Part shown: positions 30,220 through 39,678 of the stretch, one piece after another
Layout of the letters: every line of letters starts with the position of its first letter
Position numbering within the stretch: position 1 is the stretch's first letter
Translations under genes and position numbers: made by a program
Notes under the pieces: model-generated
Told to the model about the DNA's origin: nothing
What the model saw: the letters and a program-made list of their open reading frames with translations, nothing else
The model's database searches: none
Assembly: GCA_028293825.1 (NCBI GenBank)
Contig: JAQGNY010000026.1
Coordinates: 1-64,000 of the forward strand
DNA length: 64,000 nucleotides
Direction of reading: 5' to 3'
From: Verrucomicrobiaceae bacterium
GTDB taxonomy: Bacteria; Pseudomonadota; Gammaproteobacteria; Pseudomonadales; CAMLJR01

Positions 30220-30229
30220 TTGGATTTTT
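30206..30229 (+). terminator. Terminator of the pldA-SDR unit
   Basis: Perfect 9-bp stem (30206-30214 with 30219-30227), loop CGTA, continuing into T residues to 30229. It overlaps the SDR stop codon and separates it from the convergent diguanylate cyclase gene. Confidence 0.6.
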
Positions 30230-30244
30230 CGCCCATCCTAGAAA

Positions 30245-32005
30245 TTAATTAACAGCGACTGATTCGGCAACGACACAGCGATTGCGACCGCCCTCTTTAG
30301 CTTGGTACAGCGCCGTGTCGGCGCGCTCGAATATTTTTTCCGGTGTCGCATTTTCATAGAACGTGGCGATACCGGCCGACATCGTTATCGATAATGGTTT
30401 TTCACGGAAATGGAACGGGCAATTGGCAACCGCTTCGCGAATTGTTTCGATCGTTTGCAATGCAGCTTGCTGATCGGTCTCCGGCATCAGCACCACAAAT
30501 TCCTCGCCGCCGAAACGCGCGATAAAATCGGTTTTGCGCAAACGCTTCGCCAATGTTTTCGCAATGATGCGCAGCACTTTGTCGCCAGCGAGATGGCCGA
30601 AATTATCGTTGATCGATTTGAAGTGATCGATATCGCAGACCGCCAATGCCAACGGACGACCGTAACGCTGCCAGCGCTCGAATTCATCGCGTAAGCGCTG
30701 CTCGTACGCATTGCGATTGGGTAATTGCGTCAACGTGTCCAGCAGTGCCAGGCGCTGTTGCTCAAGCAGGCGTTGTTCGATATTGGCGGATTGCGATTCC
30801 ATTTCGCGCAGACGCGCGGTCAATGTCGCGAGCTGCCCTTCCAATTCCTGCTGGCGGACTTTTTCGGAAACGCGATGGTGATCGAGCGCACCAACGACGC
30901 TATCGAGACGCGAGCCGATGCTGAATTTTAAATCGTCCAGCTCGGTGGCCTGCGCCACACTGACCTGCATTTCGGCGACTTCAGAGCGCACCGTATCATT
31001 GAGTTCGGCATCGGCTTGCTGGCGTTGCGTTTGATTGGCGCGCGATGACTCCAACACGCTGTGCGCATCTTCAAGACGCTGATTAATGCCCTGCAGAAAT
31101 TGTTGAAACTCGCCCTGATCGCGCTCCAGCGCGGCGAGTACCACCAAGCTGATATGTTCGAGCGTGGAAACCAACTCGTACCAGTTCAAGCCTTTGGCGA
31201 TTTGCTCGCGAGCGTGACGGTAGTCGTCGCTCGCATTCGGCGGCGGATCGATTTGCGTCAACAGATGCTCGAGCACCTCGCACACGGCCGTACTGATACG
31301 TGCAAACGGCGGCTCGCTATCCGCCGTCGGTGTGGCCTGTTCGACGCGAGTATCAGTTTCGATAGGCGAGCTGACTGCTGCGGCAGGTTGCTCGGCTATC
31401 GGCGCAGCATGTTGCTGCGCGAGCGGTTCGTCGCTTTCGTCAATGTTCTGCGCCACATCAGTGTCGGCAGCGGGCGCGAGGTTATGCGCGCTGCGCTCAT
31501 CGGCCACCGGCTCTTCCGCGCGCGCGAACCAGCGCGAAAATAAGCCGCCGCTGCGCGCCGGTGCGCCGGTTACACCTTCAAGCACGCGCGCTTGCAGAAT
31601 CGGCAAGCGCGCAATCAGACGCAGTTGCTCGCCATCGACCAGCGGCTGCTTAAGTTGTTTGAGTTGGCCTTTGAGTTCGCTGGCGATATCGGCGTCGGGC
31701 TTCACCGCGAGCAGCTGACCGATCACCTTTTGCAGCGCTTGCTGCAGTGCCTCGGCATGGCGATCGCGTGCATCGTCGACGTGCTTGATACGCGCATCGA
31801 TGGCATCAACAAGATTGGCAAGTTGGACAGGGTCCTCGATGTCGCGACGCAACAGCTGACGCAATTCCGCCAATTGCTCGTCGAGGCGCTTATCGAGACC
31901 GTGCGCCGCCACCGCCAGGCGAGATAGCGCGCGGCATAGCAGTCGTACTAGTTGGTCATCCGGCTCATCATTACGCTTGTCGCTGTCGCGCGAAACCGTC
32001 GCCAT
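30245..32005 (-). CDS. GGDEF-domain diguanylate cyclase
   Basis: Makes the second messenger c-di-GMP. It has 586 residues with no membrane segment: a long helical, Gln/Glu-rich N-terminal region with coiled-coil character (about 330-430) and a C-terminal catalytic domain with GGEEF at about 499-503. The product-inhibition site RKTD lies exactly five residues before it, so feedback control is probably intact. It is 24 bases downstream of dsbA, an arrangement also found in Pseudomonas, and probably shares its transcript. Confidence 0.92.
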   Translation of the reverse strand: MATVSRDSDKRNDEPDDQLVRLLCRALSRLAVAAHGLDKRLDEQLAELRQLLRRDIEDPVQLANLVDAIDARIKHVDDARDRHAEALQQALQKVIGQLLAVKPDADIASELKGQLKQLKQPLVDGEQLRLIARLPILQARVLEGVTGAPARSGGLFSRWFARAEEPVADERSAHNLAPAADTDVAQNIDESDEPLAQQHAAPIAEQPAAAVSSPIETDTRVEQATPTADSEPPFARISTAVCEVLEHLLTQIDPPPNASDDYRHAREQIAKGLNWYELVSTLEHISLVVLAALERDQGEFQQFLQGINQRLEDAHSVLESSRANQTQRQQADAELNDTVRSEVAEMQVSVAQATELDDLKFSIGSRLDSVVGALDHHRVSEKVRQQELEGQLATLTARLREMESQSANIEQRLLEQQRLALLDTLTQLPNRNAYEQRLRDEFERWQRYGRPLALAVCDIDHFKSINDNFGHLAGDKVLRIIAKTLAKRLRKTDFIARFGGEEFVVLMPETDQQAALQTIETIREAVANCPFHFREKPLSITMSAGIATFYENATPEKIFERADTALYQAKEGGRNRCVVAESVAVN

Positions 32006-32029
32006 AGTTGGACTGCCTGCCTACTCATA

Positions 32030-32704
32030 TTATTTTTTAACGGGATTCTGCTGCGCTTTACGCTCTTGCTGAATCAGAAAATCCGCTGCCTGCAACATCT
32101 TTTCGTGCGATGCCTGCTCGGTTCCGTTGGGGCTGCTGAGAGCCTTGCCGTTAACGCGAAACTTGCCCGCCACGATCAATTCCGGTGTGCCCTCAATACG
32201 GTAGCTCAAGGTCCGCGCTTTCGCCTGATTGACTTGGCTGGTAACGCCAAAAGAATTGAACGCTTTGTCGAATTGTTCCGCCGTGACGCCATAATTGGCG
32301 AACAACTGCGCCACCCGCTCCTGCGAATTGAGCGGATTACCCTGCTCGTTCAACGCAGCGAACAATGGATCGTGCAGTTGATCGAGCTTACCCAGCGCCT
32401 GCGCGGTGTAAAAAGCGCGCGCATGCAGCTCGGTCACGCTGTTCCAGATCACCGGCAAACGATAGAAATCGACATCGGCCGGCAATTTTTTCTGCCACGC
32501 CTTAACCATTGGATCGAAGCGGAAGCAGTGGGGGCAGCCGTACCAAAACACTTCGACGACTTCGATTTTTTTAGGATCGCGCGGGCGCACCGGCTCGTCG
32601 ATACGAAAGTAGTTAGTGCCTTCCTTGAAAGGCTCGACGGGTGCCTGAGCGTGTGCCATTGGTACCAGCAGCAAGGCCGCAAGGGCGAGGACGGATCGAA
32701 TCAT
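32030..32704 (-). CDS. dsbA: Periplasmic thiol:disulfide oxidoreductase DsbA
   Basis: Introduces disulfides into exported proteins. It has 224 residues, a signal peptide of about 19 residues, the active site CPHC at 57-60 and a cis-proline region EGTPELIV. It belongs to the conserved run cytochrome c5/c4-dsbA-GGDEF beside polA/engB. Confidence 0.95.
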   Translation of the reverse strand: MIRSVLALAALLLVPMAHAQAPVEPFKEGTNYFRIDEPVRPRDPKKIEVVEVFWYGCPHCFRFDPMVKAWQKKLPADVDFYRLPVIWNSVTELHARAFYTAQALGKLDQLHDPLFAALNEQGNPLNSQERVAQLFANYGVTAEQFDKAFNSFGVTSQVNQAKARTLSYRIEGTPELIVAGKFRVNGKALSSPNGTEQASHEKMLQAADFLIQQERKAQQNPVKK

Positions 32705-32846
32705 TCTGGTTAACTCCTAGTTATTGGACATATCTTTTTAACGCACCGGTGTGCGTGACCGCAGATTTAAGCAAAACGCGAATTGGACCGGGATTTGCGC
32801 GCGACGTTCGCACTAGCGGCATCTGCCGTCAAATGAATCTGCCAAC

Positions 32847-32875
32847 AAAAAAGGCGGCTCATGGCCACCCTTTTT
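32847..32875 (-). terminator. Terminator after the cytochrome c4 gene
   Basis: A G+C stem of six pairs with one wobble (GGTGGC / GCCGCC on the minus strand) is flanked by A-run and T-run, so it can work in both directions. It follows the cytochrome c4 stop and isolates dsbA from it. The rest of the 196-bp gap to dsbA shows nothing clear. Confidence 0.6.
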
Positions 32876-32900
32876 GTGTTCTGAATACGCGCTAGATAGC

Positions 32901-33527
32901 TTAGTGCAACCCGGAAATATAGTTGGCCAATGCCGCAATTTCGCTGTCGCTCAGACGCGACGCGATGGTGCGCATCGGCTTGGTATCGCCATCGTTAGCC
33001 CGTCCGGTCGCATCGCCATCGGCTGCGGCGCGATAGGCCTTCAACTGGGTCGATACGTAGTCGGAGTGCTGACCGCCAAGGTGCGGAAAGCCGGCGAGCG
33101 CATTGCCGCTGCCATCCGGGGAGTGGCAGGCGGTGCAGGCCGGTACGCTTTTATCGCGAATGCCGCCGCGAAAAATTTGCTCGCCTTTGACGATCGTATC
33201 TTTCTTAGCTTGATTGACGGTCGCTTTTTGCGATGAAAAATAAGCGCCGAGATCGGCAATATCCTGATCGCTGAGGTTGTCGGCAATGCCCGCCATCGCC
33301 GGCACTACACGCACCTTGCCTTTAATGTCGTGCAATTGCTTGTTCAGATAGCGCTCGCTTTGGCCGGCCAACTTCGGAAAGGTTGGTGCCGCACTGTTGC
33401 CATCGGAACCATGGCAGGCCGCGCACACGGCGGATTTCGATCTGCCGGCAGCGGCATCGCCTGCGGCCATCGCCAAGTGGCTGGACGTACCCAACAAAAT
33501 CGCACCGATCAATACAATCTTTTTCAT
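32901..33527 (-). CDS. Diheme cytochrome c4
   Basis: Periplasmic electron carrier of 208 residues with a signal peptide ending AMA and two heme motifs, CAACH and CTACH, one in each of two homologous halves. The methionine ligands are in MAGIADNLSDQDI and KPMRTIASRLSDSEI. The ATG at 33527 is chosen as it begins the signal peptide MKKIVLIG. Known to feed electrons to terminal oxidases. It lies downstream of the cytochrome c5 gene. Confidence 0.94.
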   Translation of the reverse strand: MKKIVLIGAILLGTSSHLAMAAGDAAAGRSKSAVCAACHGSDGNSAAPTFPKLAGQSERYLNKQLHDIKGKVRVVPAMAGIADNLSDQDIADLGAYFSSQKATVNQAKKDTIVKGEQIFRGGIRDKSVPACTACHSPDGSGNALAGFPHLGGQHSDYVSTQLKAYRAAADGDATGRANDGDTKPMRTIASRLSDSEIAALANYISGLH

Positions 33528-33583
33528 CTTGAATTCACACTCGAACACAGTTGACGTGGCGCAGCGGCGCAGGCTTGGGGTGT

Positions 33584-33883
33584 TTACTTCTTTGGCGTCG
33601 ACATAAATTGAATCAACGCTTGGTAATCCGTATCGGAACAATCATTACACATCCCGCGCGGCGGCATGGCGTTGAAACCGTTCTTAACACTCAGCACCAG
33701 TTTATCGATACCTTTGGCGAGGCGCGGCTTCCAGTCCTCCGCCGAACCAAACCGTGGCGCATTGGCAACGCCGGACGCATGGCACACCACACACGCTTTA
33801 TTGTAACGGTCGGTGACCGGATCAGCGGCGCTGGCGATCACCGAAATTGCCGCCAGCAGCAGGCCAACCACTACCCTTTTCAT
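33584..33883 (-). CDS. Monoheme cytochrome c5
   Basis: Small periplasmic cytochrome of 99 residues: signal peptide to ASA, one CVVCH heme motif, axial Met in AMPPRGM and the C-terminal cysteine pair (CNDC) that forms a disulfide in the c5 group. The ATG at 33883 has AGAGG upstream. It is followed 56 bases later by cytochrome c4 and diverges from engB. Confidence 0.92.
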   Translation of the reverse strand: MKRVVVGLLLAAISVIASAADPVTDRYNKACVVCHASGVANAPRFGSAEDWKPRLAKGIDKLVLSVKNGFNAMPPRGMCNDCSDTDYQALIQFMSTPKK

Positions 33884-34031
33884 GACTGCGCCTCTTACTA
33901 ACAACTCGGGGCGGCAGGTATGATGGCGCCTGCACAGCAGCAAACCACCGAAACAAGTACCCTCACAAAAAACCGCGGCATTATAACTGGCGCCGCAGCG
34001 AATCACTATCCCTGCCGTTGGTATCCAAGTT

Positions 34032-34676
34032 ATGGAAGAGTCCGAAAGCCTTACGATCGATTATCGCCGCGCGCGCTTTTTAAAAAGCGCCCCGACGCTG
34101 CGCGAGTGCCCGCCAGACAGCGGCGCCGAAGTGGCTTTTGCCGGCCGCTCCAATGCGGGCAAGTCCAGCGCGATCAATGCGCTCACCGATAACCACAAAC
34201 TGGCGCGCACCAGTAAAACGCCCGGACGCACGCAGCTGCTGAATTTTTTCGAACTGGACGACTTGCATCGCCTGGTGGATTTGCCCGGTTACGGCTTCGC
34301 CAAAGTGCCGCTTGCGGTCAAACAGGAGTGGCAGCGCCATCTGGAGAAATATCTGAGCGATCGCGCCAGCTTGCGCGGCTTGATTCTGCTGATGGACGTG
34401 CGCCACCCGCTGCAGCCGTTCGACACGCTGCTGCTGGATTGGGCAGCTCAATGCAAAATGCCGACGCATATTCTTTTGACGAAAGCCGATAAGCTGAACT
34501 TCGGCACCGCAAAAACCGCTTTGCTCGGCATTGAAAAAGCACTGAAGGGACGACGCGGCCTGACCGCGACTGCGCAATTATTTTCGTCGCTGAACAAAAT
34601 GGGCTTGGAAGAGCTACAACAGCGATTGAATAGCTGGCTGCTGCAGGAAGTGGAAATCGAAGTAGCACCAGAATAG
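34032..34676 (+). CDS. engB: Ribosome biogenesis GTPase EngB (YsxC/YihA)
   Basis: Small essential GTPase for 50S assembly. It has 214 residues with GRSNAGKSS (G1), the G2 [17 protein letters not shown] (G3) and TKADKL (G4). It converges on polA across a 171-bp gap that probably holds a small RNA, the same arrangement as polA-spf-yihA in E. coli. Confidence 0.95.
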   Translation: MEESESLTIDYRRARFLKSAPTLRECPPDSGAEVAFAGRSNAGKSSAINALTDNHKLARTSKTPGRTQLLNFFELDDLHRLVDLPGYGFAKVPLAVKQEWQRHLEKYLSDRASLRGLILLMDVRHPLQPFDTLLLDWAAQCKMPTHILLTKADKLNFGTAKTALLGIEKALKGRRGLTATAQLFSSLNKMGLEELQQRLNSWLLQEVEIEVAPE

Positions 34677-34691
34677 AAAGCGGCGACGGAA

Positions 34692-34734
34692 TAAAAAAAG
34701 CCCAGTGCGCTTTTGGGGAATTACGCACCGGGCT
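34692..34734 (-). terminator. Strong terminator of polA or of the candidate small RNA
   Basis: An 11-bp stem with one G-U pair (34724-34734 with 34699-34709), a 14-nt loop and a run of seven T on the minus strand. Confidence 0.8.
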
Positions 34735-34811
34735 ACCAGCTCTTCTGGGAAAACACTGGGGAATACTGTCTGAGCCCTTGGATTACTCAGCCAGCAATGG
34801 CAAACGCCACG
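34692..34811 (-). ncRNA. Candidate small RNA after polA (Spot 42/ErsA position)
   Basis: The gap between polA and convergent engB contains, on the polA strand, a sigma-E/AlgU-like promoter and a strong terminator about 120 bases apart, with no ORF. Position and strand match spf in E. coli and ersA in Pseudomonas. The predicted RNA has C-rich single-strand candidates (UUCCCC near 34761, UUUUCCC near 34750 and UUCCCC in the terminator loop near 34716) that could pair with ribosome binding sites. No homology was checked, and it could instead be the polA 3' untranslated region. Confidence 0.55.
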
Positions 34812-34816
34812 TAAGC

Positions 34817-34843
34817 TGTGACTCGCCCAGTTTTTAAAAGTTT
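34817..34843 (-). promoter_or_regulatory. Candidate sigma-E/AlgU-type promoter
   Basis: On the minus strand AAACTT (34843-34838), 15 bases, GTCACA (34822-34817), close to the extracytoplasmic sigma-E pattern GAACTT-N15/16-GTCtaA. It starts five bases after the polA stop and would initiate near 34811. Confidence 0.4.
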
Positions 34844-34847
34844 CAAC

Positions 34848-37592
34848 TCAATGCGCTTCATCCCAGTTGTTGCCGGAGCGCGCCTCCACCAATAAGGGCA
34901 CCGCCAGCGCAACCGCATTGCTCATGCGTTGCTTAACCTGCGGCAAGAACCATTCGACCTGATCGGCGGCAACCTCAAACACCAGCTCATCGTGCACCTG
35001 CATAATCATGCGCGCATCCAACTGCTCGGCACTAAGCCATGCATCAACCCCAATCATCGCTTTCTTGATAATGTCCGCCGCCGTCCCCTGCATCGGCGCA
35101 TTGATGGCAGCGCGCTCCGCACCCTGCCGGCGCTGTGCATTGCTCGCGTTGATCTCAGGCAAATAGAGGCGGCGCCCGAACAGGGTTTCGACATAACCCA
35201 GCCGTGCAGCTTCCGTTCGCGTGCGATCCATAAAATCTTTAACGCCCGGGTAGCGCGCGAAATACAGCTCGATGTAGGTCTGCGCCTCGCCGCGCGCGAT
35301 ATCGAGCTGACGCGCCAATCCAAACGCTGACATGCCGTAAATCAAACCGAAGTTGATGGCTTTAGCGCGCCGGCGCTGCTCGCCGGAAACGGTGTCGAGA
35401 CTCGCGCCGAACACTTCAGCGGCCGTGGCGCGGTGGATGTCCTCCCCCAGCGCGAATGCTTTCAACAAGCCAGCGTCCGCCGACAGGTGCGCCATGATCC
35501 GCAGCTCAATTTGCGAATAGTCCGCCGCCACGATGCGATAGCCGGGCGCTGCGATAAATGCTTGCCGAATCCGGCGACCCTCGGCGTTGCGCACTGGGAT
35601 ATTTTGCAGATTCGGGTCCGACGACGACAGCCGCCCAGTCGCCGCCACCGCTTGGTGATAGGACGTATGGATGCGGCCGGTGCGCGGACTGATCATTTCC
35701 GGTAGCTTATCGGTATAGGTCGATTTTAATTTCGACAGGCCGCGGTACTCCATCAACAGACGCGGCAGCGGGTATTCGTCCGCCAGCTCCGCCAACACAT
35801 CTTCGGCAGTCGATGGCACGCCGGTTGGCGTCTTGCGAATTACCGGGATGCCCAGCTTGACGTAGAGAATCTCGCCCAGTTGTTTCGGAGAGCCCAAATT
35901 GAATTTCTGCCCGGCCAAATCGTAGGCCTGCTGTTCGAGTTCCAGCAGCCGCAATCCCAGTTCGTGGCTTTGCTGGGAAAGCAATTCACGACTGACCAGC
36001 GCGCCGTTGCGCTCTATCCGCGACAGCACCGGCACCAACGGCATGTCGATATCTTCGAACACCGACAACAGCGAAGGCTCGGCCTGCAATTTCGGCCATA
36101 GCGCTTGATGCAGTTGCAGCGTGATATCCGCATCTTCAGCCGCGTATTCACCAGCCAACTCGATCGCCACCTGACTAAATCCGATCTGCTTGGCGCCCTT
36201 CCCGGCCACGGCTTCATAAGGAATGGTGGTGATGCCGAGATATTTCAGCGCGAGGCTATCCATATCGTGGCGCGTCGCCACCGCGTCCAACACATACGAT
36301 TCCAACATGGTGTCGCAAGCAATTCCGCGCAGTTCGATACCGTGATTGGCCAGCACGCTTTGATCGTATTTGAGGTTTTGGCCAACCTTGAGGCGCAACG
36401 GATCCTCCAGCAGCGGCTTCATCAAGGCGAGCACTTGTTCGCGATTAAGCTGCCCCGGAGCGCCGGGATAGTCGTGCGTTAACGGGATGTAGGCGGCCTC
36501 GCCAGCATTTATAGCGAAGGAAACGCCCACGATTTCCGCCCGCATGTAATCGAGGCTGGTGGTTTCGGTATCAAAGGCAAACAGCTCGGCTTGCTGCAAC
36601 CGCCGCAACCAGGAATCCAACTGCTCGAGTGTGAATATGGTTTCGTAATTACGTAGCGGCTTGGCGGCGGAGGTAATGTCTTCAGCGGCATGCTCAGAAT
36701 CCACCTTCAGTTCTGTTTCGACCAGCTCGGCCACCCAGGTTTTAAACTCGAGCTGCTGATACACGTCCATCAATTCGGCGCGATCCATCGGCCCGAGCGC
36801 CAGATCCGCAATAGTGAAAGGCAACTCGACATCGCACTTAATCGTCGCCAATTGCTGCGACAGATAGGCATTTTCGCGCTCGGCCTCAAGCTTGGCAGCC
36901 AGGCTTTTCGCGCCGCGAACGCTCAGAGCCGCAATTTTGTCGAGATTGCGATAGAGCTCATCGAGACCGCCGATCTCGGTAAGAAGCGGTACTGCTGTTT
37001 TCTCGCCGACGCCGCTGACGCCGGGAATGTTGTCGGAGGTATCGCCTACCAACGCCAAGTAGTCAACGATTTGGGAGGGGGGCACGCCGAACTTGGTGAC
37101 TACGCCAGCCTCATCCAAGGTCGTGTTGGTCATGGTATTTATCAGACTGATGTAAGTGCTCACTAACTGCGCCATGTCCTTATCACCAGTGGAGATCACC
37201 ACCGGGAGCGCATTTTTAGCCGCGGAACACGCCAGGGTGCCAATAACGTCATCGGCCTCCACGCCATCAATAACGATTAGCGGCAAGCCCAGCGCGCGAA
37301 CAATGCGGTGGATCGGCTCTATTTGCAGACGCAAATCGTCGGGCATAGGCGGGCGATGTGCTTTGTACTGCGCGAATAGCTCATCGCGAAAAGTTTTGCC
37401 TTTGGCATCGAATACCACGGCCAGCGGACTGCCGGGAAAATCTTTTTGCAGTCGCCTCAACATGTTAATCACGCCTTTCACGGCGCCGGTTGGCTGGCCT
37501 TTTGAGTTATTCAGCGGCGGCAGTGCATGAAATGCGCGGTAAAGGTAGGACGAGCCGTCAACAAGGACGAGCGGAAGAGGCTGATCAGTCAT
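34848..37592 (-). CDS. polA: DNA polymerase I
   Basis: Three-domain polymerase of 914 residues, full length. It has the 5'-nuclease ([37 protein letters not shown]), an intact proofreading exonuclease ([24 protein letters not shown]) and the polymerase domain ([38 protein letters not shown]). It acts in Okazaki fragment processing and repair. Confidence 0.97.
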   Translation of the reverse strand: MTDQPLPLVLVDGSSYLYRAFHALPPLNNSKGQPTGAVKGVINMLRRLQKDFPGSPLAVVFDAKGKTFRDELFAQYKAHRPPMPDDLRLQIEPIHRIVRALGLPLIVIDGVEADDVIGTLACSAAKNALPVVISTGDKDMAQLVSTYISLINTMTNTTLDEAGVVTKFGVPPSQIVDYLALVGDTSDNIPGVSGVGEKTAVPLLTEIGGLDELYRNLDKIAALSVRGAKSLAAKLEAERENAYLSQQLATIKCDVELPFTIADLALGPMDRAELMDVYQQLEFKTWVAELVETELKVDSEHAAEDITSAAKPLRNYETIFTLEQLDSWLRRLQQAELFAFDTETTSLDYMRAEIVGVSFAINAGEAAYIPLTHDYPGAPGQLNREQVLALMKPLLEDPLRLKVGQNLKYDQSVLANHGIELRGIACDTMLESYVLDAVATRHDMDSLALKYLGITTIPYEAVAGKGAKQIGFSQVAIELAGEYAAEDADITLQLHQALWPKLQAEPSLLSVFEDIDMPLVPVLSRIERNGALVSRELLSQQSHELGLRLLELEQQAYDLAGQKFNLGSPKQLGEILYVKLGIPVIRKTPTGVPSTAEDVLAELADEYPLPRLLMEYRGLSKLKSTYTDKLPEMISPRTGRIHTSYHQAVAATGRLSSSDPNLQNIPVRNAEGRRIRQAFIAAPGYRIVAADYSQIELRIMAHLSADAGLLKAFALGEDIHRATAAEVFGASLDTVSGEQRRRAKAINFGLIYGMSAFGLARQLDIARGEAQTYIELYFARYPGVKDFMDRTRTEAARLGYVETLFGRRLYLPEINASNAQRRQGAERAAINAPMQGTAADIIKKAMIGVDAWLSAEQLDARMIMQVHDELVFEVAADQVEWFLPQVKQRMSNAVALAVPLLVEARSGNNWDEAH

Positions 37593-38005
37593 TTTTAGAG
37601 GCTGGCAATTTTAAATAGGGAAGCCGCGGAGTGTATCACGCAGGAATTCGTGCGCCGTGCTAACAACTTTCTCCTAGACCCAAGCCAAAACACTGGCACA
37701 GGAGCCACAAAATTTTCAAAGCAAAGTGTTACCGTCAAAATTTAATTACCCAAGACAAAATCAGCTTAATATTTTAAAGAAAGCTATTTTGAAGAAATTA
37801 AAATTAACATATGTAAATCAAGTAATTAAATTATACGCCGACTTCCAATATTCCGTTATTGCCAATTTCGTCACGTCCATAACAAAAAATTAATAGTATT
37901 CGCCTTGCCCATTTTGTTACCTATTGTTACCATTTGTATCAAGTTGAGTAACAAACCCGATCGACCTGAGCCACAAGCCAGTCAGATCATCAAAGGAGAA
38001 GGTCC
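37593..38005. promoter_or_regulatory. AT-rich 413-bp intergenic region with phased GTTAC repeats
   Basis: No gene is seen here. The centre (about 37740-37900) is strikingly AT-rich. At 37914-37953 four 10-base units each begin with TTG: TTGTTAC twice, TTGTATC, then TTGAGTAACA. The outer TTTGTTAC (37913-37920) and GTAACAAA (37948-37955) also form a perfect 8-bp inverted repeat. The 10-bp spacing of GTTAC resembles direct-repeat sites of OmpR/CpxR-family regulators. The region should hold the promoter of the small secreted protein gene and, on the other strand, that of polA. Confidence 0.45.
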
Positions 38006-38224
38006 ATGAGACGAGTAGCAGTTGTAGCAGTTCTGGTTAGCGCGCTGGTTGGTGTTGTTGGCGCGGAAAGCGTTATCAAAGCAAAAAATTCCTCACTGCC
38101 AAAAGGCAGCGTGGTTGTCGAAGAAGTTGAAACCGTAATGGTAGAAGCGACAGCACTGAAAGCTGTTGACTCGATAGCTAATGCTAGCCAGACCGTCCGA
38201 GGAACTAGCTATGCCATGTACTAA
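38006..38224 (+). CDS. Small secreted protein of unknown function
   Basis: Protein of 72 residues with a clear signal peptide (RR start, hydrophobic core VAVVAVLVSALVGVV, cleavage likely after VGA) and a mature part of about 52 residues rich in Val, Ala, Ser and Glu, no cysteines. AAGGAG stands eight bases before the ATG and a good terminator follows, so it is a real one-gene unit. I do not recognise the family. It lies between polA and znuA. Confidence 0.75.
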   Translation: MRRVAVVAVLVSALVGVVGAESVIKAKNSSLPKGSVVVEEVETVMVEATALKAVDSIANASQTVRGTSYAMY

Positions 38225-38233
38225 TCGCTAATG

Positions 38234-38264
38234 CGGGATCTCAACTGAGATCCCGTTCTTTTTT
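38234..38264 (+). terminator. Terminator of the small secreted protein gene
   Basis: Perfect 10-bp stem (38234-38243 with 38246-38255), 2-base loop, then a T-rich run to about 38265. It ends just before the convergent znuA stop. Confidence 0.85.
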
Positions 38265-38271
38265 TCCTCGA

Positions 38272-39111
38272 TTAAATCTTCAAACATCCCGCTATAGATT
38301 CACCCAGCTGACGATAAAAATCAGGCAAGGCCTGATCGCTTATCGGCACATTTGCCGCCAATGAATCCAATTTAATTAGCCGAATCGAACGATCCTCTGT
38401 CAACGCACGCAGCTGTGACGACTCCTGAATCTCGGCTAACGCGCATGCGATTTCGCCGCTATCGAGCAACCTCTTAACTTTTAATACCGTTGACACACTG
38501 GGCGGCAAATCGGAGTTATCCGTCAACGCCGCAAGATGCTTTAAGCCGTAGCGACCCTCAAACCGACTATACGCATCGTGCTCGACGATATAACCGCGGC
38601 GCGGCGCATCCACCGGAAATAAATGCTGTAAAAAACGATCTGATTGCTGTAATTCGGCCTGGACGCGCAAGGCATTGGCGCGGAAATATTCGGCTCGTGC
38701 TGGCCGCAGAGCGCTATAAACCGTTGCCATTTGCTGCGCCACCGTTTGCATCGCCACAGGGTCAATCCAAATATGCGGATCGGCCATATGGTCCTGCAAT
38801 GCAACGACCGTGACTCGAGCCGATAACACTTTTAACGCTGGCTGCAGAAAATGTTCAAGCTGCGGGCCGACCCAAAAAACCGCATCCGCCGCATCGAGCT
38901 TAGCCCGATCGGATGGCCGCAACTGGTAGTCGTGCGGCGAGCCGCGGGGATCCAGCAGCGCATCGACTTTGACCTCGTTACCACCGACCGCCAGCGCAAT
39001 TAATTGCAGCGGTTTGATTGACGTCAGCACTTGCAGCGGCGCGTCTGCCCGACTGAAACCGCTGACAACCGCAATTAATATCAGCGCACTCATGCGCAGT
39101 AGGGCCCACAT
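38272..39111 (-). CDS. znuA: Periplasmic zinc-binding protein ZnuA
   Basis: Solute-binding subunit of the ZnuABC zinc importer. It has 279 residues with a signal peptide (to RADA). Zinc-ligand histidines are in GSPHDYQLRPSD, DPHIWIDP and IVEHDAYSRF. The histidine-rich loop seen in many ZnuA proteins is very short here (LQDHMADPHIW). It diverges from zur-znuC-znuB across a 63-bp region with a Zur-box-like site. Confidence 0.93.
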   Translation of the reverse strand: MWALLRMSALILIAVVSGFSRADAPLQVLTSIKPLQLIALAVGGNEVKVDALLDPRGSPHDYQLRPSDRAKLDAADAVFWVGPQLEHFLQPALKVLSARVTVVALQDHMADPHIWIDPVAMQTVAQQMATVYSALRPARAEYFRANALRVQAELQQSDRFLQHLFPVDAPRRGYIVEHDAYSRFEGRYGLKHLAALTDNSDLPPSVSTVLKVKRLLDSGEIACALAEIQESSQLRALTEDRSIRLIKLDSLAANVPISDQALPDFYRQLGESIAGCLKI

Positions 39112-39137
39112 GAAGATATTGGCTCCGCTTTAAAATA

Positions 39138-39154
39138 ATGTAATAGTGTAACAC
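39138..39154. promoter_or_regulatory. Candidate Zur box between znuA and zur
   Basis: The 17 bases ATGTAATAGTGTAACAC match the enterobacterial Zur palindrome ATGTTATAnTATAACAT at 13 of 16 defined positions. It lies in the centre of the divergent region and could serve both transcripts. Confidence 0.55.
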
Positions 39155-39174
39155 CTGCACTTTAGATCCCCATC

Positions 39175-39678
39175 ATGCCAACCACCTCTCGCAATCTGGC
39201 CTATCGCAAACACGACCATGCGCGCTGCATCGACGATGCGCTAAGTGCTGCTAGGAAATTGTGTACCGAGCGCGCGCTGCGATTAACCCCGTTGCGCGAG
39301 CAAGTTTTGCAGTTGGTATGGCAAAGCCATAAACCGTTAGGCGCGTATGCCATTCTCGATTTATTGAGCGCTGCGAATGGTGCGCAGAAATTGCGTTTGG
39401 CACCGCCGACGGTTTATCGCGCCTTGGAGTTTCTGTTAGAGCACGGCCTGATTCACCGCGTTAATTCGCTCAATGCATTTATTGGCTGCAGCCAACCGCA
39501 TGCGCATCACAGCAGTTTGTTTTTGATTTGCAGAAATTGTGAAACGGCGGTGGAAATAAACGATTCGGCAATCGCGACAGCTATTCACACGGCAGCGCAG
39601 CAGGCGCGCTTTACCGAACAAAGCGCCTGCGTGGAAATCGCAGGTCTGTGTCCGAATTGTCGGCGCGACGCCGCATGA
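39175..39678 (+). CDS. zur: Fur-family zinc uptake regulator Zur
   Basis: Repressor of 167 residues with a Fur-type winged helix (APPTVYRALEFLLEHGLIHRV), the regulatory metal site region (QPHAHHSSLFLICRNC) and the two structural CXXC pairs (CRNC and CPNC). Its stop overlaps the znuC ATG. Zinc-bound Zur probably represses this operon and znuA. Confidence 0.93.
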   Translation: MPTTSRNLAYRKHDHARCIDDALSAARKLCTERALRLTPLREQVLQLVWQSHKPLGAYAILDLLSAANGAQKLRLAPPTVYRALEFLLEHGLIHRVNSLNAFIGCSQPHAHHSSLFLICRNCETAVEINDSAIATAIHTAAQQARFTEQSACVEIAGLCPNCRRDAA

